From: Rhodohalobacter sp. 614A
Lineage (GTDB): Bacteria; Bacteroidota; Rhodothermia; Balneolales; Balneolaceae
Direction of reading: 5' to 3'
Length of the DNA: 64,000 nucleotides
Assembly: GCF_021462415.1 (NCBI RefSeq)
Contig: NZ_JAKEDS010000003.1
Coordinates: forward strand, 1-64,000
Both the position numbers and the translations under genes were made by a program. This document shows positions 53,861-63,666 of the stretch, piece by piece; position 1 is the first letter of the stretch; each line of letters opens with the position of its first letter. The notes under the pieces are model-generated. The model was not told the DNA's origin, searched no databases, and saw only the letters and a program-made list of their open reading frames with translations.

Positions 53861-53918
53861 AAAGTTTATTAGAACCTGAGAAGAATGCTTGCATACAGCA
53901 CTCTTCTCAGTAAACTTT
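53861..53918. terminator. Long hairpin between convergent kinase and doxX genes
   Basis: AAAGTTTA (53861-53868) pairs with TAAACTTT (53911-53918), and CTGAGAAGA (53876-53884) with TCTTCTCAG (53902-53910), with a 7-nt bulge in the left arm. A small inner TGC/GCA pair follows. It stands 6 nt from the doxX stop, so it probably terminates transcription from both sides, although the U tract is short. Confidence 0.65.
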
Positions 53919-53924
53919 CTCGCC

Positions 53925-54302
53925 TTAATTTTCTGCCATTTTTTGTTCTTCAAGCTTATGATACGCCATATATGAACCGGCTAATATCGCCAGAAACACA
54001 ATTGGTGCAATGGCTTTAGACAATGGATCTCCCGCTGAAATATGAGCGACAAAAGCCGAAATGAAGGTAATTGTAAATCCTGCGTAGAGCCATTCGTTGA
54101 ACCGCCCTTTTATTGGAGCCAGCAACAGAATACCCCCGCCGATTTTAGCAAGACCCAGTTCCACCCTGAAGTAATTGGGAAATCCAAGATGCACAAATCC
54201 TTCAGCAATATCCGGACTGACCAAATACAAATAGCCACTGTAAAGCATCATCAAGCTTACTATTCCGGTGGCTACCCAGTAAAGTATTTTAGTTTTTTTC
54301 AT
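53925..54302 (-). CDS. DoxX-family membrane protein
   Basis: 125 residues from ATG 54300-54302 (a TTG ten codons upstream would add a basic stretch before the first helix). Four membrane spans with IVSLMMLYSGYLYLV, FRVELGLAKIGGGILLLAP, GFTITFISAFVAHISAGD and IVFLAILAGSYMAYH match the DoxX/DoxD-like fold. Family members act in redox or thiol balance. It is divergent from an HxlR regulator gene, which typically controls such genes. Confidence 0.88.
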   Translation of the reverse strand: MKKTKILYWVATGIVSLMMLYSGYLYLVSPDIAEGFVHLGFPNYFRVELGLAKIGGGILLLAPIKGRFNEWLYAGFTITFISAFVAHISAGDPLSKAIAPIVFLAILAGSYMAYHKLEEQKMAEN

Positions 54303-54338
54303 TTTTTTGAAAACATATTTATTGTATTTCAATTTATT

Positions 54339-54409
54339 GTTACTTAAAGTTACTACTACTGAAAATAAGTTATCAATTGACCGTAATTAACCCGATAACG
54401 AAAAGTAAC
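54339..54409. promoter_or_regulatory. Candidate HxlR operator half-sites in the doxX-hxlR gap
   Basis: GTTACTT (54339-54345) and AAGTAAC (54403-54409) are inverted copies of the same 7-mer, and AAAGTTAC follows the first. Both lie in the 112-nt divergent region, where HxlR-type regulators usually bind their own and the neighbour's promoter. The distance (57 nt) is large for one dimer, so two sites are possible. Confidence 0.35.
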
Positions 54410-54414
54410 TGTCT

Positions 54415-54771
54415 ATGTCTGAAATAACTTTTGAGTCTGTTACTAAAGAACAATGCTGCACTCATCTGCGCCCTGTTCGGGATGTCATGGATTTATTAAA
54501 CGGCAAGTGGAAAATCCCGATTCTTGTAGTTCTCCATACCGGTTCCCGACGATTTAATGAACTGAAAGATGAAATTGACGGCATCTCTGCAAAAATGCTC
54601 TCCAAAGAGTTGAGCGAATTAGAAATAAATGAATTGGTAAAGCGGGAAGTCCGGGACACGAAACCAATTACGGTTGAATATTCCATAACCGATTATGGAA
54701 AAACGCTTGACGGGGTAATCTCGGAATTAAGCAAATGGGGGCAGAACCACCGCGACCGAATTATGAAATAA
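54415..54771 (+). CDS. HxlR-family transcriptional regulator
   Basis: 118 residues, one winged-helix DNA-binding domain. CTHLRPVRDVMDLLNGKWKI contains the conserved Cys used for redox or quinone sensing in this family; LNGKWKIPILVVLHTGSRRF NEL is the helix-turn-helix. It dimerises and responds to aldehydes, quinones or disulfide stress. Divergent doxX and the downstream SDR gene are the likely targets. Confidence 0.92.
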   Translation: MSEITFESVTKEQCCTHLRPVRDVMDLLNGKWKIPILVVLHTGSRRFNELKDEIDGISAKMLSKELSELEINELVKREVRDTKPITVEYSITDYGKTLDGVISELSKWGQNHRDRIMK

Positions 54772-55022
54772 GTCTTAATACCCACTTTCACTGTAATAAA
54801 TTTTCGAGACGAACCATTCCATTTTATAGTTATGTGATTGATCCTTTCAAGGGACGTTACAAAACGTTTAGTTATACATATTCAATCAAGCTACTTCCCT
54901 TTCTCACAAACTCTCCTTTGTTTATTTGATTTTTGCAAATGATGGATTGATGATTGCAAACAGCTTTCCTCCACTTCTTATGATATTCAATCCAATCAAA
55001 AATCATTCAAAAACAATTAATA

Positions 55023-55790
55023 ATGAAAACGACAGACAGTAAAATCGCTTTAGTCACCGGGGGAAGTCGCGGCCTTGGTAGAAATATGGCCATTAGCCTT
55101 GCCCAAAAAGGCATAGATGTGATTCTGACCTATCGCAACAATAAAGAAAAAGCCGAAGAGGTAGTGAATGAAATTCAATCTCTCGGTCAGCAATCGGCAG
55201 CCTTTCAATTAGATACATCGGATGTTAACTCCTTTGATACTTTTATAGAAGAATTGACGGAGTATCTGGAAGAACAAAATGGTTCCAAAACATTTGATTT
55301 CTTAATCAATAATGCAGGGACAGCTCTGTATTCTCCATTTGCAGAAACCACCGAAGAACAGTTTGACCAGGCGATGAATATCCATTTTAAAGGCGTGTTT
55401 TTTCTCACTCAAAAAACACTTCCCTTTATAAATGACGGAGGACGAATCATCAATATTTCATCGGGATTAGCCAGGTTTTCGATACCGGGATCTTCCGCTT
55501 ATGCATCAATGAAGGGAGCAATTGAAGTGCTTACAAAATACCTTGGACAAGAGCTTGGATCTCGTGGTATCGCAGCAAATGTTGTTGCGCCCGGAGCTAT
55601 TGAAACTGACTTTGGCAATGGACATATTCGCGATAATAAGGAAATGAATGAGAGAGTTGCTAACATGACTGCCTTAGGCCGGGCCGGTTTGCCGGAAGAT
55701 ATTGGCGGCGTGGTTGCTTTTTTATGTACTGAGGAAGCACGTTGGATTAATGGACAGCGTATTGAGGTTTCTGGCGGAATGAACCTCTGA
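55023..55790 (+). CDS. SDR-family oxidoreductase
   Basis: 255 residues. TGGSRGLG (13-20) is the cofactor motif, NNAG near 97, and the catalytic Ser-Tyr-Lys lies in INISSGLARFSIPGSSAYAS MK. Ends with the classical C-terminal INGQRIEVSGGMNL. NADPH preference is suggested by the Arg after beta-2 (YRNNKEKAEE). Substrate unknown; it follows hxlR by 251 nt and ends in its own terminator, so it is likely regulated with it. Confidence 0.9.
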   Translation: MKTTDSKIALVTGGSRGLGRNMAISLAQKGIDVILTYRNNKEKAEEVVNEIQSLGQQSAAFQLDTSDVNSFDTFIEELTEYLEEQNGSKTFDFLINNAGTALYSPFAETTEEQFDQAMNIHFKGVFFLTQKTLPFINDGGRIINISSGLARFSIPGSSAYASMKGAIEVLTKYLGQELGSRGIAANVVAPGAIETDFGNGHIRDNKEMNERVANMTALGRAGLPEDIGGVVAFLCTEEARWINGQRIEVSGGMNL

Positions 55791-55803
55791 TGAACAAATC
55801 ATG

Positions 55804-55834
55804 GGTATCGCCTTCAAAAAGCGATACCTTTTTT
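55804..55834 (+). terminator. Rho-independent terminator after the SDR gene
   Basis: GGTATCGC (55804-55811) pairs with GCGATACC (55821-55828), with a T run to 55834. It overlaps an in-frame ATG (55801) of the AraC frame, which therefore cannot be that gene's start. Confidence 0.93.
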
Positions 55835-55896
55835 ATTACATAAGCAATTGCCATGTCCTTTTCCTACCTTTGAATTTTACAAACCATTTACCCTCA

Positions 55897-56835
55897 ATGA
55901 AAAAGATAAAAAGCACATCCCTGGAGGAGTTTTATAAAGAAGCCGCCGATTTTACCGGACGGGATATTGAAACACTTCTTCCTCCCGGAATCAATAAAGA
56001 GGTTGGGCATTTTAATGTTTTTGATATTTCTGAAACTATGAAGAAAATGGAACGCCACGGTGAAATGCCTTACAACCGAAGGGCGTATTATAAAATCAGT
56101 CTCATCAGAGGGAAAAATCGTGCTGAATATGCCGACAAAGTGATCCAGGTTGAAAAGAATGCCTTATTGTTTGCCACCCCAAAAGTACCTTACCACTGGA
56201 TTCCACTGGACGAAAACCAGGCAGGTTCGTTTTGTGTGTTTACAGATTCATTTCTCGATAAAAACAAAAGCGGCGTAGTTTTGGATAAATTACCAATTTT
56301 CAGATCAGGCGGATATCCGGTGTTTGAGATTACCGACAAGCAAGCCGAAGAACTCGCAATCATTTTCCAAAAGATGGAAAAAGAAATAGCATCGGATTAT
56401 GAGTTTAAATATGATTTGCTGCGGAACTATGTATTGGAACTCATTCACTACGGACAAAAACTTCAACCGGCCACTACTCTTCATTCCGAACATAATGCCG
56501 CAGAACGGATTATGACTCTTTTTGTAGAATTACTGGAACGGCAATTTCCTATCGAATCTCCCAATCAGCGATTACATCTTAAATCAGCCAAGGAATATGC
56601 CGAACGCTTAGCCGTTCATGTAAACCATCTGAACAAAGTCCTTAAAGAGAATACGGGAAAAACCACAACGGACATTATCACCAACCGGATTGTGAAAGAG
56701 GCAAAAATTCTATTACAACAAACCGACTGGACCATTTCTGAGGTGGCCTTCAGCCTTGGATATGAGGAAGTCGCTCACTTTTCAAATTTTTTCAGAAAAC
56801 GTGTGGGGATGTCTCCTTCCGGCTTTCGTTCTTAA
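55897..56835 (+). CDS. AraC-family transcriptional regulator
   Basis: 312 residues from ATG 55897 (the frame opens at 55801 inside the SDR terminator, so the later ATG is used). The N-terminal cupin-like sensing domain (1 to about 170) contains NVFDISETMKKM and a hydrophobic core; the C-terminal AraC domain (about 205-305) has two HTH motifs: LAVHVNHLNKVLKENTGKTT and WTISEVAFSLGYEEVAHFSN FFRKRVGMSPSGFR. It activates or represses nearby genes on an unknown effector. Convergent with the TIM-barrel gene, 19-nt gap. Confidence 0.9.
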   Translation: MKKIKSTSLEEFYKEAADFTGRDIETLLPPGINKEVGHFNVFDISETMKKMERHGEMPYNRRAYYKISLIRGKNRAEYADKVIQVEKNALLFATPKVPYHWIPLDENQAGSFCVFTDSFLDKNKSGVVLDKLPIFRSGGYPVFEITDKQAEELAIIFQKMEKEIASDYEFKYDLLRNYVLELIHYGQKLQPATTLHSEHNAAERIMTLFVELLERQFPIESPNQRLHLKSAKEYAERLAVHVNHLNKVLKENTGKTTTDIITNRIVKEAKILLQQTDWTISEVAFSLGYEEVAHFSNFFRKRVGMSPSGFRS

Positions 56836-56854
56836 CGTAAGATTGAAAATATCC

Positions 56855-57829
56855 TCATTCCACTGCTGCCATCGCTTTGGTTAAAACCGAATGCGTTCGA
56901 TCATAACTCTCCTTCAAAATGGTCTCTGCATCCATCGACTCCCAATATCCGCGATTGAAGAGTTCAACGGAAAAACCACCTCTGAATCCCGCATGATATA
57001 GTTTTGGGATTACTTCACGATAGGGACAAATTCCCTCGCCAGGAAATACGCGGTCGGCATCGGTCAGCTTCTCACGCGGTGGATTTGCAGGATAATCGTT
57101 CATATGCATCACGGGTAATTTTGCAGCATTAACCAGATTGATAGTCTCCCAGGAATTACCTCCGCGATACACATGGTAAAAATCAAACAAAACCGTAGCA
57201 TCGGGATGGCCGGATTCAATTGCAATATGTGTACAGTCTGATACCTTGTGAAGCGTACCGGTTCCCCAAACTTCAAGGATGGGAATTACACCAGTTTCAT
57301 CACCCAGTTCCAGGATAGCCCGGTATCGCTTCGCATAATCATGAAATTTAGTTGGGTCGATTGAGTCAATTCCCTGTACGGGGGCGGCAATGTACTTCCC
57401 TCCCATTGCGGCGATCATTTCCATGTCGCTTTTCAGTATCTCGATAGCCTCTTTCCGTATATCCGCATCATCACTGATCCATTGTGAAAAACCAATCATA
57501 TTTTCGAGCAGAAGATTATTTGAAGAAAGTAGATCCCCAAGTTCTTTGGCGGTTCCACCGGCATCGATATAGCTCCGAATATCACGAACCCACATTTCGA
57601 TGCCGTCAAACCCGGCATCGGCCACCATCCTGATTTGTTCATCTGCGGGCAACTCATAGGCTTGCAATGTGGATGTATTCATACTGATTCGAAACGGTAA
57701 ATCATGAGATTTTTTTGATCCTCTTTCTGATGATTTACTTTTCAAAAATCCAAACCCGGTGGCAGCTCCCAAAAAAGCAAGACTGCTGTTCCGGATCATC
57801 TTTCTTCGCGATATGTTTTGGTCTGACAT
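56855..57829 (-). CDS. Tat-exported sugar phosphate isomerase/epimerase-like TIM barrel, second copy
   Basis: 324 residues from ATG 57827-57829. MSDQNISRRKMIRNSSLAFL is a twin-arginine signal. The TIM barrel shows FDGIEMWVRD, NMIGFSQWI, KYIAAPVQGID, TVLFDFYHVYRGG and PVMHMNDYPANPP, with metal-ligand positions of the xylose-isomerase-like family. It is a paralogue in fold of the 20.6-kb gene but only moderately similar in sequence. Role in sugar or inositol breakdown is inferred from fold and export. Confidence 0.85.
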   Translation of the reverse strand: MSDQNISRRKMIRNSSLAFLGAATGFGFLKSKSSERGSKKSHDLPFRISMNTSTLQAYELPADEQIRMVADAGFDGIEMWVRDIRSYIDAGGTAKELGDLLSSNNLLLENMIGFSQWISDDADIRKEAIEILKSDMEMIAAMGGKYIAAPVQGIDSIDPTKFHDYAKRYRAILELGDETGVIPILEVWGTGTLHKVSDCTHIAIESGHPDATVLFDFYHVYRGGNSWETINLVNAAKLPVMHMNDYPANPPREKLTDADRVFPGEGICPYREVIPKLYHAGFRGGFSVELFNRGYWESMDAETILKESYDRTHSVLTKAMAAVE

Positions 57830-57957
57830 TGAATAACTCTTTTTGATACAGTTGATGACGAGCACTTAATTAAAGAAATATCAGTTAAAAAAACAGGTTC
57901 CATAGACCATAAACATGTATCATACTGTTATACATTTTTATTAAAGCTCCAAGAGAT

Positions 57958-59067
57958 ATGTCCTCACACCAGCAAAACATTCCTAAACAAGAATTTCCGG
58001 ATTTATCAGTAGAACAATTGGGCTATGATGAATGGTTTACCCAAAAAGAGTTTGATTTGTTAAATGATGAATTCGCAGTGGCAAGGGTTGTTGAAGTGAA
58101 TAAGAATAATTACAAAGTCAGCAGTGGAAAAAATGAAATCCAGGCTGAACTTTCAGGAAAATTCCTCTTCAGTATAGAGAGCAGCCTTGATTATCCGACT
58201 GTGGGTGATTGGGTAGTGGTACAATATTTCGATCAAAATTCACATGCAATCATTCATCAATTACTTCCCAGAAAATCGGTTCTGAAGCGAAAGGATCCCG
58301 GTAAAAAAGTGGAATTTCAGCTGATAGCAGCCAATATTGATTATGCGTTGATCGTACAATCAGCTGATTCAAATTTCAACCTGAACCGGCTGGAACGATA
58401 CCTGGTTATGGCCAATGACAGTAACATCCAGCCAATAATTATTCTCAGCAAAACGGATTTATTGACAGAAAAAGAACGTACTGATATTTATGAACAGCTA
58501 CAGCCACTTATCCAAAAATACACGTTCTTTGCAATCAGCAGTGTATCAGAAGACGGGATTGATGCTTTAAAGCAAGAACTTCAAATTGCCCAAACCTACT
58601 GTTTACTTGGATCTTCAGGCGTGGGTAAAACCACGCTGCTTAATACATTGCTTGGTGAAAATTTGTTGGATGTGCATGAAGTGAGGGAGAAAGATAGTAA
58701 AGGTCGCCATACAACTGTTCGGAGACAACTCATCCGGCTTGATTCCGGCCCCATCTTTATTGATACGCCCGGAATGAGGGAACTGGGTAATTTTTCCGTA
58801 GATACCGGGCTGGAAGAGACCTTCGATGAAATCAATTCTTTAAGCCATCAATGCCGTTTTAAGGATTGCACGCATATTCATGAACCGGGTTGTGCCGTGA
58901 TTGAAGCGGTTAAGAATGGATTGATCGAAGAAAGCAGATATCAAAACTATCTAAAAATCCAGAAGGAAGCCGCCTATTACAACATGACATATGTGGATAA
59001 ACGGCAAAAGGATAAGAAATTTGGAAAAATGTTTAAGAATCTTAAAAAATCGATGCGGAAAAAGTAA
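57958..59067 (+). CDS. rsgA: Ribosome small subunit-dependent GTPase A
   Basis: 369 residues, circularly permuted GTPase that helps mature the 30S subunit. After an OB domain (about 42-115) come G4 SKTD (164-167), G1 LLGSSGVGKTTLLN (216-229) and G3 DTPGMRE (269-275), the permuted order of YjeQ/RsgA. The zinc finger CRFKDCTHIHEPGC lies in the C-terminal domain. Slightly longer than usual, with a charged tail RQKDKKFGKMFKNLKKSM. Confidence 0.94.
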   Translation: MSSHQQNIPKQEFPDLSVEQLGYDEWFTQKEFDLLNDEFAVARVVEVNKNNYKVSSGKNEIQAELSGKFLFSIESSLDYPTVGDWVVVQYFDQNSHAIIHQLLPRKSVLKRKDPGKKVEFQLIAANIDYALIVQSADSNFNLNRLERYLVMANDSNIQPIIILSKTDLLTEKERTDIYEQLQPLIQKYTFFAISSVSEDGIDALKQELQIAQTYCLLGSSGVGKTTLLNTLLGENLLDVHEVREKDSKGRHTTVRRQLIRLDSGPIFIDTPGMRELGNFSVDTGLEETFDEINSLSHQCRFKDCTHIHEPGCAVIEAVKNGLIEESRYQNYLKIQKEAAYYNMTYVDKRQKDKKFGKMFKNLKKSMRKK

Positions 59068-59091
59068 CCCTCTGGTTGAGTCACGAATTCT

Positions 59092-59871
59092 TTAAAATTT
59101 AAAATTTACCGCTAATGAAAGGTTGTCCGAACCGACAGAAGGCATAAATTGAATACGATCCATTTGTACATTGAGGTGTTTCTTCGCCAAATATTGCCCC
59201 ATCGAAAATCCAATTGCTGCACCGGCGGTTACATCGCTAAGCCAGTGCCTGCCTTTAGCCACTCGTGCAATAGCCGTGCCTACAGGAATGGTCATCAGTG
59301 CGTAGGTTACCGGCCCGGGGTAGTAAATGACCCACGGTGTTAAAACAGCAAATGCAGTGGCTGTGTGACCGGAAGGAAATGAAGACGAACCCGTTTCTAC
59401 AAATTCAAAATCATAAGGGCCTTCCATCTCTTCAGGCCGTTCTCTCGCAAAAAGAAATTTCGCTGTATTCACCGTAAGATTGGTCATGATTAACGACTGC
59501 AGGGAAGTAAATGCGGCATCTTGGAATTTTTGATTTTTGGTAAACAGTGAGGATGAAAAAAGACCTGCGGAAACTGCACCTGCTATTCTCCAATCGCCCC
59601 ATACATTTGTAAAGTGGAGCACATCAGATTTGCTATACTTCTGTTGGAAATGAAGGCTTGAAAGGTCATCGCCGAGGGAAATGGCGGTGAGCCCCACCCC
59701 TACAGATGCCATTGTATAAACCTCCTGGTGGCCAATAGCCGAAAACATGGAAACCGGATCGTCTTTCAGCCAGTACAGAAATCGACCTGCACTTTCCTGT
59801 GCATGGCAAGTCTGGCTAAGGGAAGCAATTGTCAGAATGACAAAAATATATATCGACAAATATCTACTCAT
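59092..59871 (-). CDS. Exported PAP2-family phosphatase
   Basis: 259 residues from ATG 59869-59871 (an ATG-less extension upstream is not needed). The signal peptide ends QTCHAQ. The PAP2 active-site motifs are present: KFLFARERP (KX6RP), SSFPSGHTA (PSGH) and RVAKGRHWLSDV (SRxxxxxHxxxD variant with Arg, His, Asp). It removes phosphate from lipid or isoprenoid phosphates in the periplasm. Convergent with rsgA, 24-nt gap. Confidence 0.9.
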   Translation of the reverse strand: MSRYLSIYIFVILTIASLSQTCHAQESAGRFLYWLKDDPVSMFSAIGHQEVYTMASVGVGLTAISLGDDLSSLHFQQKYSKSDVLHFTNVWGDWRIAGAVSAGLFSSSLFTKNQKFQDAAFTSLQSLIMTNLTVNTAKFLFARERPEEMEGPYDFEFVETGSSSFPSGHTATAFAVLTPWVIYYPGPVTYALMTIPVGTAIARVAKGRHWLSDVTAGAAIGFSMGQYLAKKHLNVQMDRIQFMPSVGSDNLSLAVNFKF

Positions 59872-60252
59872 ATAACTTTCGGATATTAAATAATCCGCCA
59901 TTAAAATCAAATGGGGTTCTGGTAGTTATTTTAACTGATAAAGTAATCCAAGCTTTTGTGAAATCCTGTCAAAGGATATTGAATAACCAGGGATGTACTT
60001 AGTTTTTTTGTTACGTATTCGAGCTAATGAATTGCGGCCAATTGTTTTGCAAGAAAAGTAAACTCCCCCTTTTTCGCACCTTTCGAAAATTTGATTACCT
60101 TACTCCGTATTAAAAAACTCTCATACACCGCCGTGTACCATTAACTACGTGAACACGGCATTTATAAACAGGTCTGAACGGGGATATGTAAGGGGTAATC
60201 TTTGCAGCGGTACAACTTCCTCTCGGGATACATTAATTATCTACTATACCAT
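59872..60252. other. Intergenic region upstream of the T9SS protein gene
   Basis: About 380 nt without coding potential. It holds one notable inverted repeat, GCCGTGT/ACACGGC (60130-60136/60153-60159), about 100 nt before the ATG at 60253, a candidate operator or 5' UTR hairpin. AT-rich DNA around 60090-60125 may contain the promoter. Confidence 0.4.
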
Positions 60253-63200
60253 ATGAACTCAACAAAGTCAGCCTCCCCTTATCATTGGAAGAAAGAACAG
60301 CTCCTGGTCATTTTACTTTTATTGATAATCCCAACTAGTTATACAAAAGCAGCCCAAAGCCTCCAGGTTTATGCTGAATCATCGGTTACCTATTTCCCTC
60401 CCGAATCTGTTCAGAGTGATAACTTTGATGACGGGAATGATGCCGGCTGGGATCAATATGATCCGCTGGGAAACGGAAATTTTGCATTTCCAAGTGGGGC
60501 TTATGAACTCTCAACAACAGCCCCGCCGGTTGCAGATTACGGGCCCGCACGTGTGGGCAGTACACTTTCGGGGATTACAGCATCAAACTTTCGTATCAGC
60601 GTAGACCTGGTTGATTGGGATGCGGATTTGCCGCAGACGTTTGGCATCATAGCCAGGGTGAATAATATCGGCCTGGGTACAACCGATGGTTATCTTTTTA
60701 GTTACAGCCCCAAGGCAAGCCGCAGCAATACGGCACTTGCTATCGAGAAAGTGGAAAATGAGTCGTCTGTACCAAATGATGACCGCGTTTTTTTGGCAGA
60801 AGATCTCGACCCTGAAGCGGGATACCGGATGGTTTTTACCGGGATTGGCAACCAATTGACAGGCAGTATCTATTCGCTGGATGATTTGAATACTCCACTC
60901 GGAACCGTGACTTTTACGGATAACTCTTACCAGAGTGGCGGGGTTGGCTTATTTGTTGGAGATAGTAATACGTCTGACCTGCAAGGCGCAACGGCTACGT
61001 TTGATAATTTCTCAGCAGAGATCCTTACGACCGGAACAGAAGGATCACCTCATCAAATAAGCACCTGGGAGGATTTAAATAACGTACGCAACGAACTTTC
61101 GGCTTATTATATAATGAACAACAATCTGGATGAGAATACAGCCGGATATGCCACGTACGTAAAAGACGGCGGGCCCCTGGCCAATGACGGAAAAGGCTGG
61201 GAGCCGATCGGAAATTCTACCGACAAATTTACGGGGTCTTTTGATGGAGCAGGACATACTATTTCCGGCCTGGAAATAAATCGCGATGAATCGGAAGTCG
61301 GCCTGTTTTCATATACCGAAAATGCATCTATCCAAAAGGTTGCCTTGATTGATATTTCCGTTGAAGGGAACACCGGTGTAGGCGGGCTCGTTGGGATAAA
61401 TTCAGGATTGATTCAGGAGGTTTACGTTACAGGGTCTGTAACAGGTGATTCGTTTGTTGGCGGACTGATCGGCCGTCATTCGGGTGATACCGTGAGCTGT
61501 TCATTTTCGGGAGCCTCAGTAAATGGAGGTTCGAATGTTGGTGGTCTTATTGGATATAACAGTGCCGGAACGGTAAGCCATTCATACGCTTATGGATTTG
61601 TTGATGGAAGCAGCTCCGCTGGAGGGTTGATTGGAGATAACGATGCCACTGTCACGAACTCATTCTGGGATACTGAGACCTCCGGGCAGCCAATAAGTGC
61701 AGGCGGAACAGGAAAAAACTCTACTGAACTAAAAACGTTGAGTACCTTTAGCGATGCCGGCTGGGATCTTACCGGGGAAACCGACAACGGAAGTGAGGAT
61801 GTCTGGCAGCTGGCCGACCAGCAGGATAACGACTACATTTCCTATCCCTACCTGACTGCATTTACCTACGACGCCTTTGATGCCTCGCTGGCGGAAAACC
61901 CCGTGCCGGGGCTTATTAAAATTGGCGGGTTTGATCCGGACCGCCGAACAGGTGAAACTGTACTTGCCACTTCATCCCTTGAATTTGACGACGATAATGA
62001 ATTGACCCTGGTGTCCCTTCCGGAATTCGGCACTCTCACCTTGGGCGATAACCCGGTTACCCAAGGGCAGGTGGTCAATGACGTACAGGTGGAACAGGAC
62101 GGGCTTACCTACTCCCCATTAGAAACCGATCCCACCAAATATGGCTATAATTACGATAGCTTTACCTACCGCGCCGGTATTAATCAGCGGACGGTGAACA
62201 TTGATTTGCCAGCCAAACAATTAGATATTGAACAGGAAGGCTGGCACTTTTTAACCAGCCCCGGCGAGCAGACCGTTGGCGCGTTCCTTTCGCCGGTGTG
62301 GACACAGGGTTTCCCGGGTAGTGATTGGCCGACGGACAGCAACTCAAACGTGTATTTTTTTAACCAGGAAGCCTTCGAATGGGTAGTGCCTACCTCGGCT
62401 GGACAGTCGATCAGCCAGGGCCAGACGGTGCTGGTGTATATTTACACTGACGACCAGAAAGGCAGTACCAGCTTCCCAAAATCGTTGAGTGATGAGGGCC
62501 CGTGGAATCCACTGGACGGGAGTTTCAGCTTTGACGGACAGCTGGATTATGATATAAACCAAGACGAGCTGGGTAACAGCTATTATTTGATTGCCAACCC
62601 GCATCCTGTAGCTATTGACGTATGCCAGATGATCGATGAAGCCACCAACCTGGCCGGCAGCATTACTGTGTGGGATCAAACCGAGAATGATAATAACGGC
62701 GGGTATATAAGCCGTAGCTGTGCCGTTGATGCGCCGGTGTATGTGACCCCGTTTGCTGGTTTCTGGGTACGTACGACCGATGCCTCCCCACAGCTTGGAA
62801 TCAGTACAGAGAGCTATGTAAGCTATGACGACTTGTTTGGCACAGCCCCAAAAGTCAATAATACACCTGCTGAAGCGATGCCTGAATTGCTGAGCCTGCA
62901 GGTAGAGTATGACAGAACGCCTGGCTATAGCGGCAGAACCCGGGTGCTGTTCCATCAGGATGCTGACGAGAAGCTGGATGATCTGGATGCACCGAAGCTG
63001 AGTTCGACGGGCCTTGCGAGCCGCTATACCGAACTGGCAGCATATGACAGGCATGGGCGTCCGCATGCGCTGCTATCACTTCCGGAACACCCCGGAGAGC
63101 AGAGAGTGATTCCGGTGGGGTTTGCCACCACCGAGAGCGGAGCATACACGTTTTCATGGACCCTGCCGGAGAATGGCTACAATTATTACTTGCGCGACAG

Positions 63201-63666
63201 TAAAACCGGCGAGATTGTAGAGCTAAACCCCGGCGGGGAGTACCACTTTGAGAGCCTGGCCACGGTAGCGGCTAAAACTGCTAAAGAGGATCTACGCCCA
63301 CAGAACCCGGTACAAAAAGCAACCGGAGAACAACCGTCGCGCTTTGAACTGGTGATCAGCAGCGGACAAATTAAGGATGATATTGCAAATGGAGAGCTGC
63401 CGGGCAACCTGGCGCTGCAGCAGAACTACCCGAATCCATTTAACCCGACCACGCAGATTAGCTACAACCTTCCGCAGGCGAATCACGTAAGTCTGGCGGT
63501 GTACAATATAGCGGGCCGGCAGGTAGCCGAGCTGGTGAGCGATCAGATGAGTGCGGGCATCCATACGGTGAGCTTCGATGCGAGTGAGCTGTCGAGCGGA
63601 GTGTATATGTATCGACTGCGGGCCGGCGGGCAGATACTCACACGCAAGCTTACGGTTATTAAGTAG
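60253..63666 (+). CDS. Large secreted protein with GLUG repeats and T9SS type A sorting domain
   Basis: 1137 residues from ATG 60253 (an upstream TTG adds 17 unneeded residues). A signal peptide (about 1-37, ending TKAAQS) leads to a lectin/LamG-like domain (about 50-250). GLUG-type repeats (about 380-475: GVGGLVGINSG, FVGGLIGRHSG, NVGGLIGYNSAG, AGGLIGDND) follow, then beta-rich domains. The C terminus (about 1055-1137) is the T9SS sorting domain: NYPNPFNPTTQISYNLPQA, YNIAGRQVAEL, and SGVYMYRLRAGGQILTRKLT. It should be exported by Sec, passed through T9SS and fixed on the cell surface. The second half is visibly richer in G+C than the first. Confidence 0.88.
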   Translation: MNSTKSASPYHWKKEQLLVILLLLIIPTSYTKAAQSLQVYAESSVTYFPPESVQSDNFDDGNDAGWDQYDPLGNGNFAFPSGAYELSTTAPPVADYGPARVGSTLSGITASNFRISVDLVDWDADLPQTFGIIARVNNIGLGTTDGYLFSYSPKASRSNTALAIEKVENESSVPNDDRVFLAEDLDPEAGYRMVFTGIGNQLTGSIYSLDDLNTPLGTVTFTDNSYQSGGVGLFVGDSNTSDLQGATATFDNFSAEILTTGTEGSPHQISTWEDLNNVRNELSAYYIMNNNLDENTAGYATYVKDGGPLANDGKGWEPIGNSTDKFTGSFDGAGHTISGLEINRDESEVGLFSYTENASIQKVALIDISVEGNTGVGGLVGINSGLIQEVYVTGSVTGDSFVGGLIGRHSGDTVSCSFSGASVNGGSNVGGLIGYNSAGTVSHSYAYGFVDGSSSAGGLIGDNDATVTNSFWDTETSGQPISAGGTGKNSTELKTLSTFSDAGWDLTGETDNGSEDVWQLADQQDNDYISYPYLTAFTYDAFDASLAENPVPGLIKIGGFDPDRRTGETVLATSSLEFDDDNELTLVSLPEFGTLTLGDNPVTQGQVVNDVQVEQDGLTYSPLETDPTKYGYNYDSFTYRAGINQRTVNIDLPAKQLDIEQEGWHFLTSPGEQTVGAFLSPVWTQGFPGSDWPTDSNSNVYFFNQEAFEWVVPTSAGQSISQGQTVLVYIYTDDQKGSTSFPKSLSDEGPWNPLDGSFSFDGQLDYDINQDELGNSYYLIANPHPVAIDVCQMIDEATNLAGSITVWDQTENDNNGGYISRSCAVDAPVYVTPFAGFWVRTTDASPQLGISTESYVSYDDLFGTAPKVNNTPAEAMPELLSLQVEYDRTPGYSGRTRVLFHQDADEKLDDLDAPKLSSTGLASRYTELAAYDRHGRPHALLSLPEHPGEQRVIPVGFATTESGAYTFSWTLPENGYNYYLRDSKTGEIVELNPGGEYHFESLATVAAKTAKEDLRPQNPVQKATGEQPSRFELVISSGQIKDDIANGELPGNLALQQNYPNPFNPTTQISYNLPQANHVSLAVYNIAGRQVAELVSDQMSAGIHTVSFDASELSSGVYMYRLRAGGQILTRKLTVIK

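Noticed and set aside
55801-55896. Longer start for the AraC gene
   Set aside because: The ATG at 55801 is inside the terminator of the SDR gene.
62344-63066. 240-residue open frame on the minus strand within the T9SS gene
   Set aside because: It mirrors the GC-rich part of a well-supported coding frame and has no recognisable domain.
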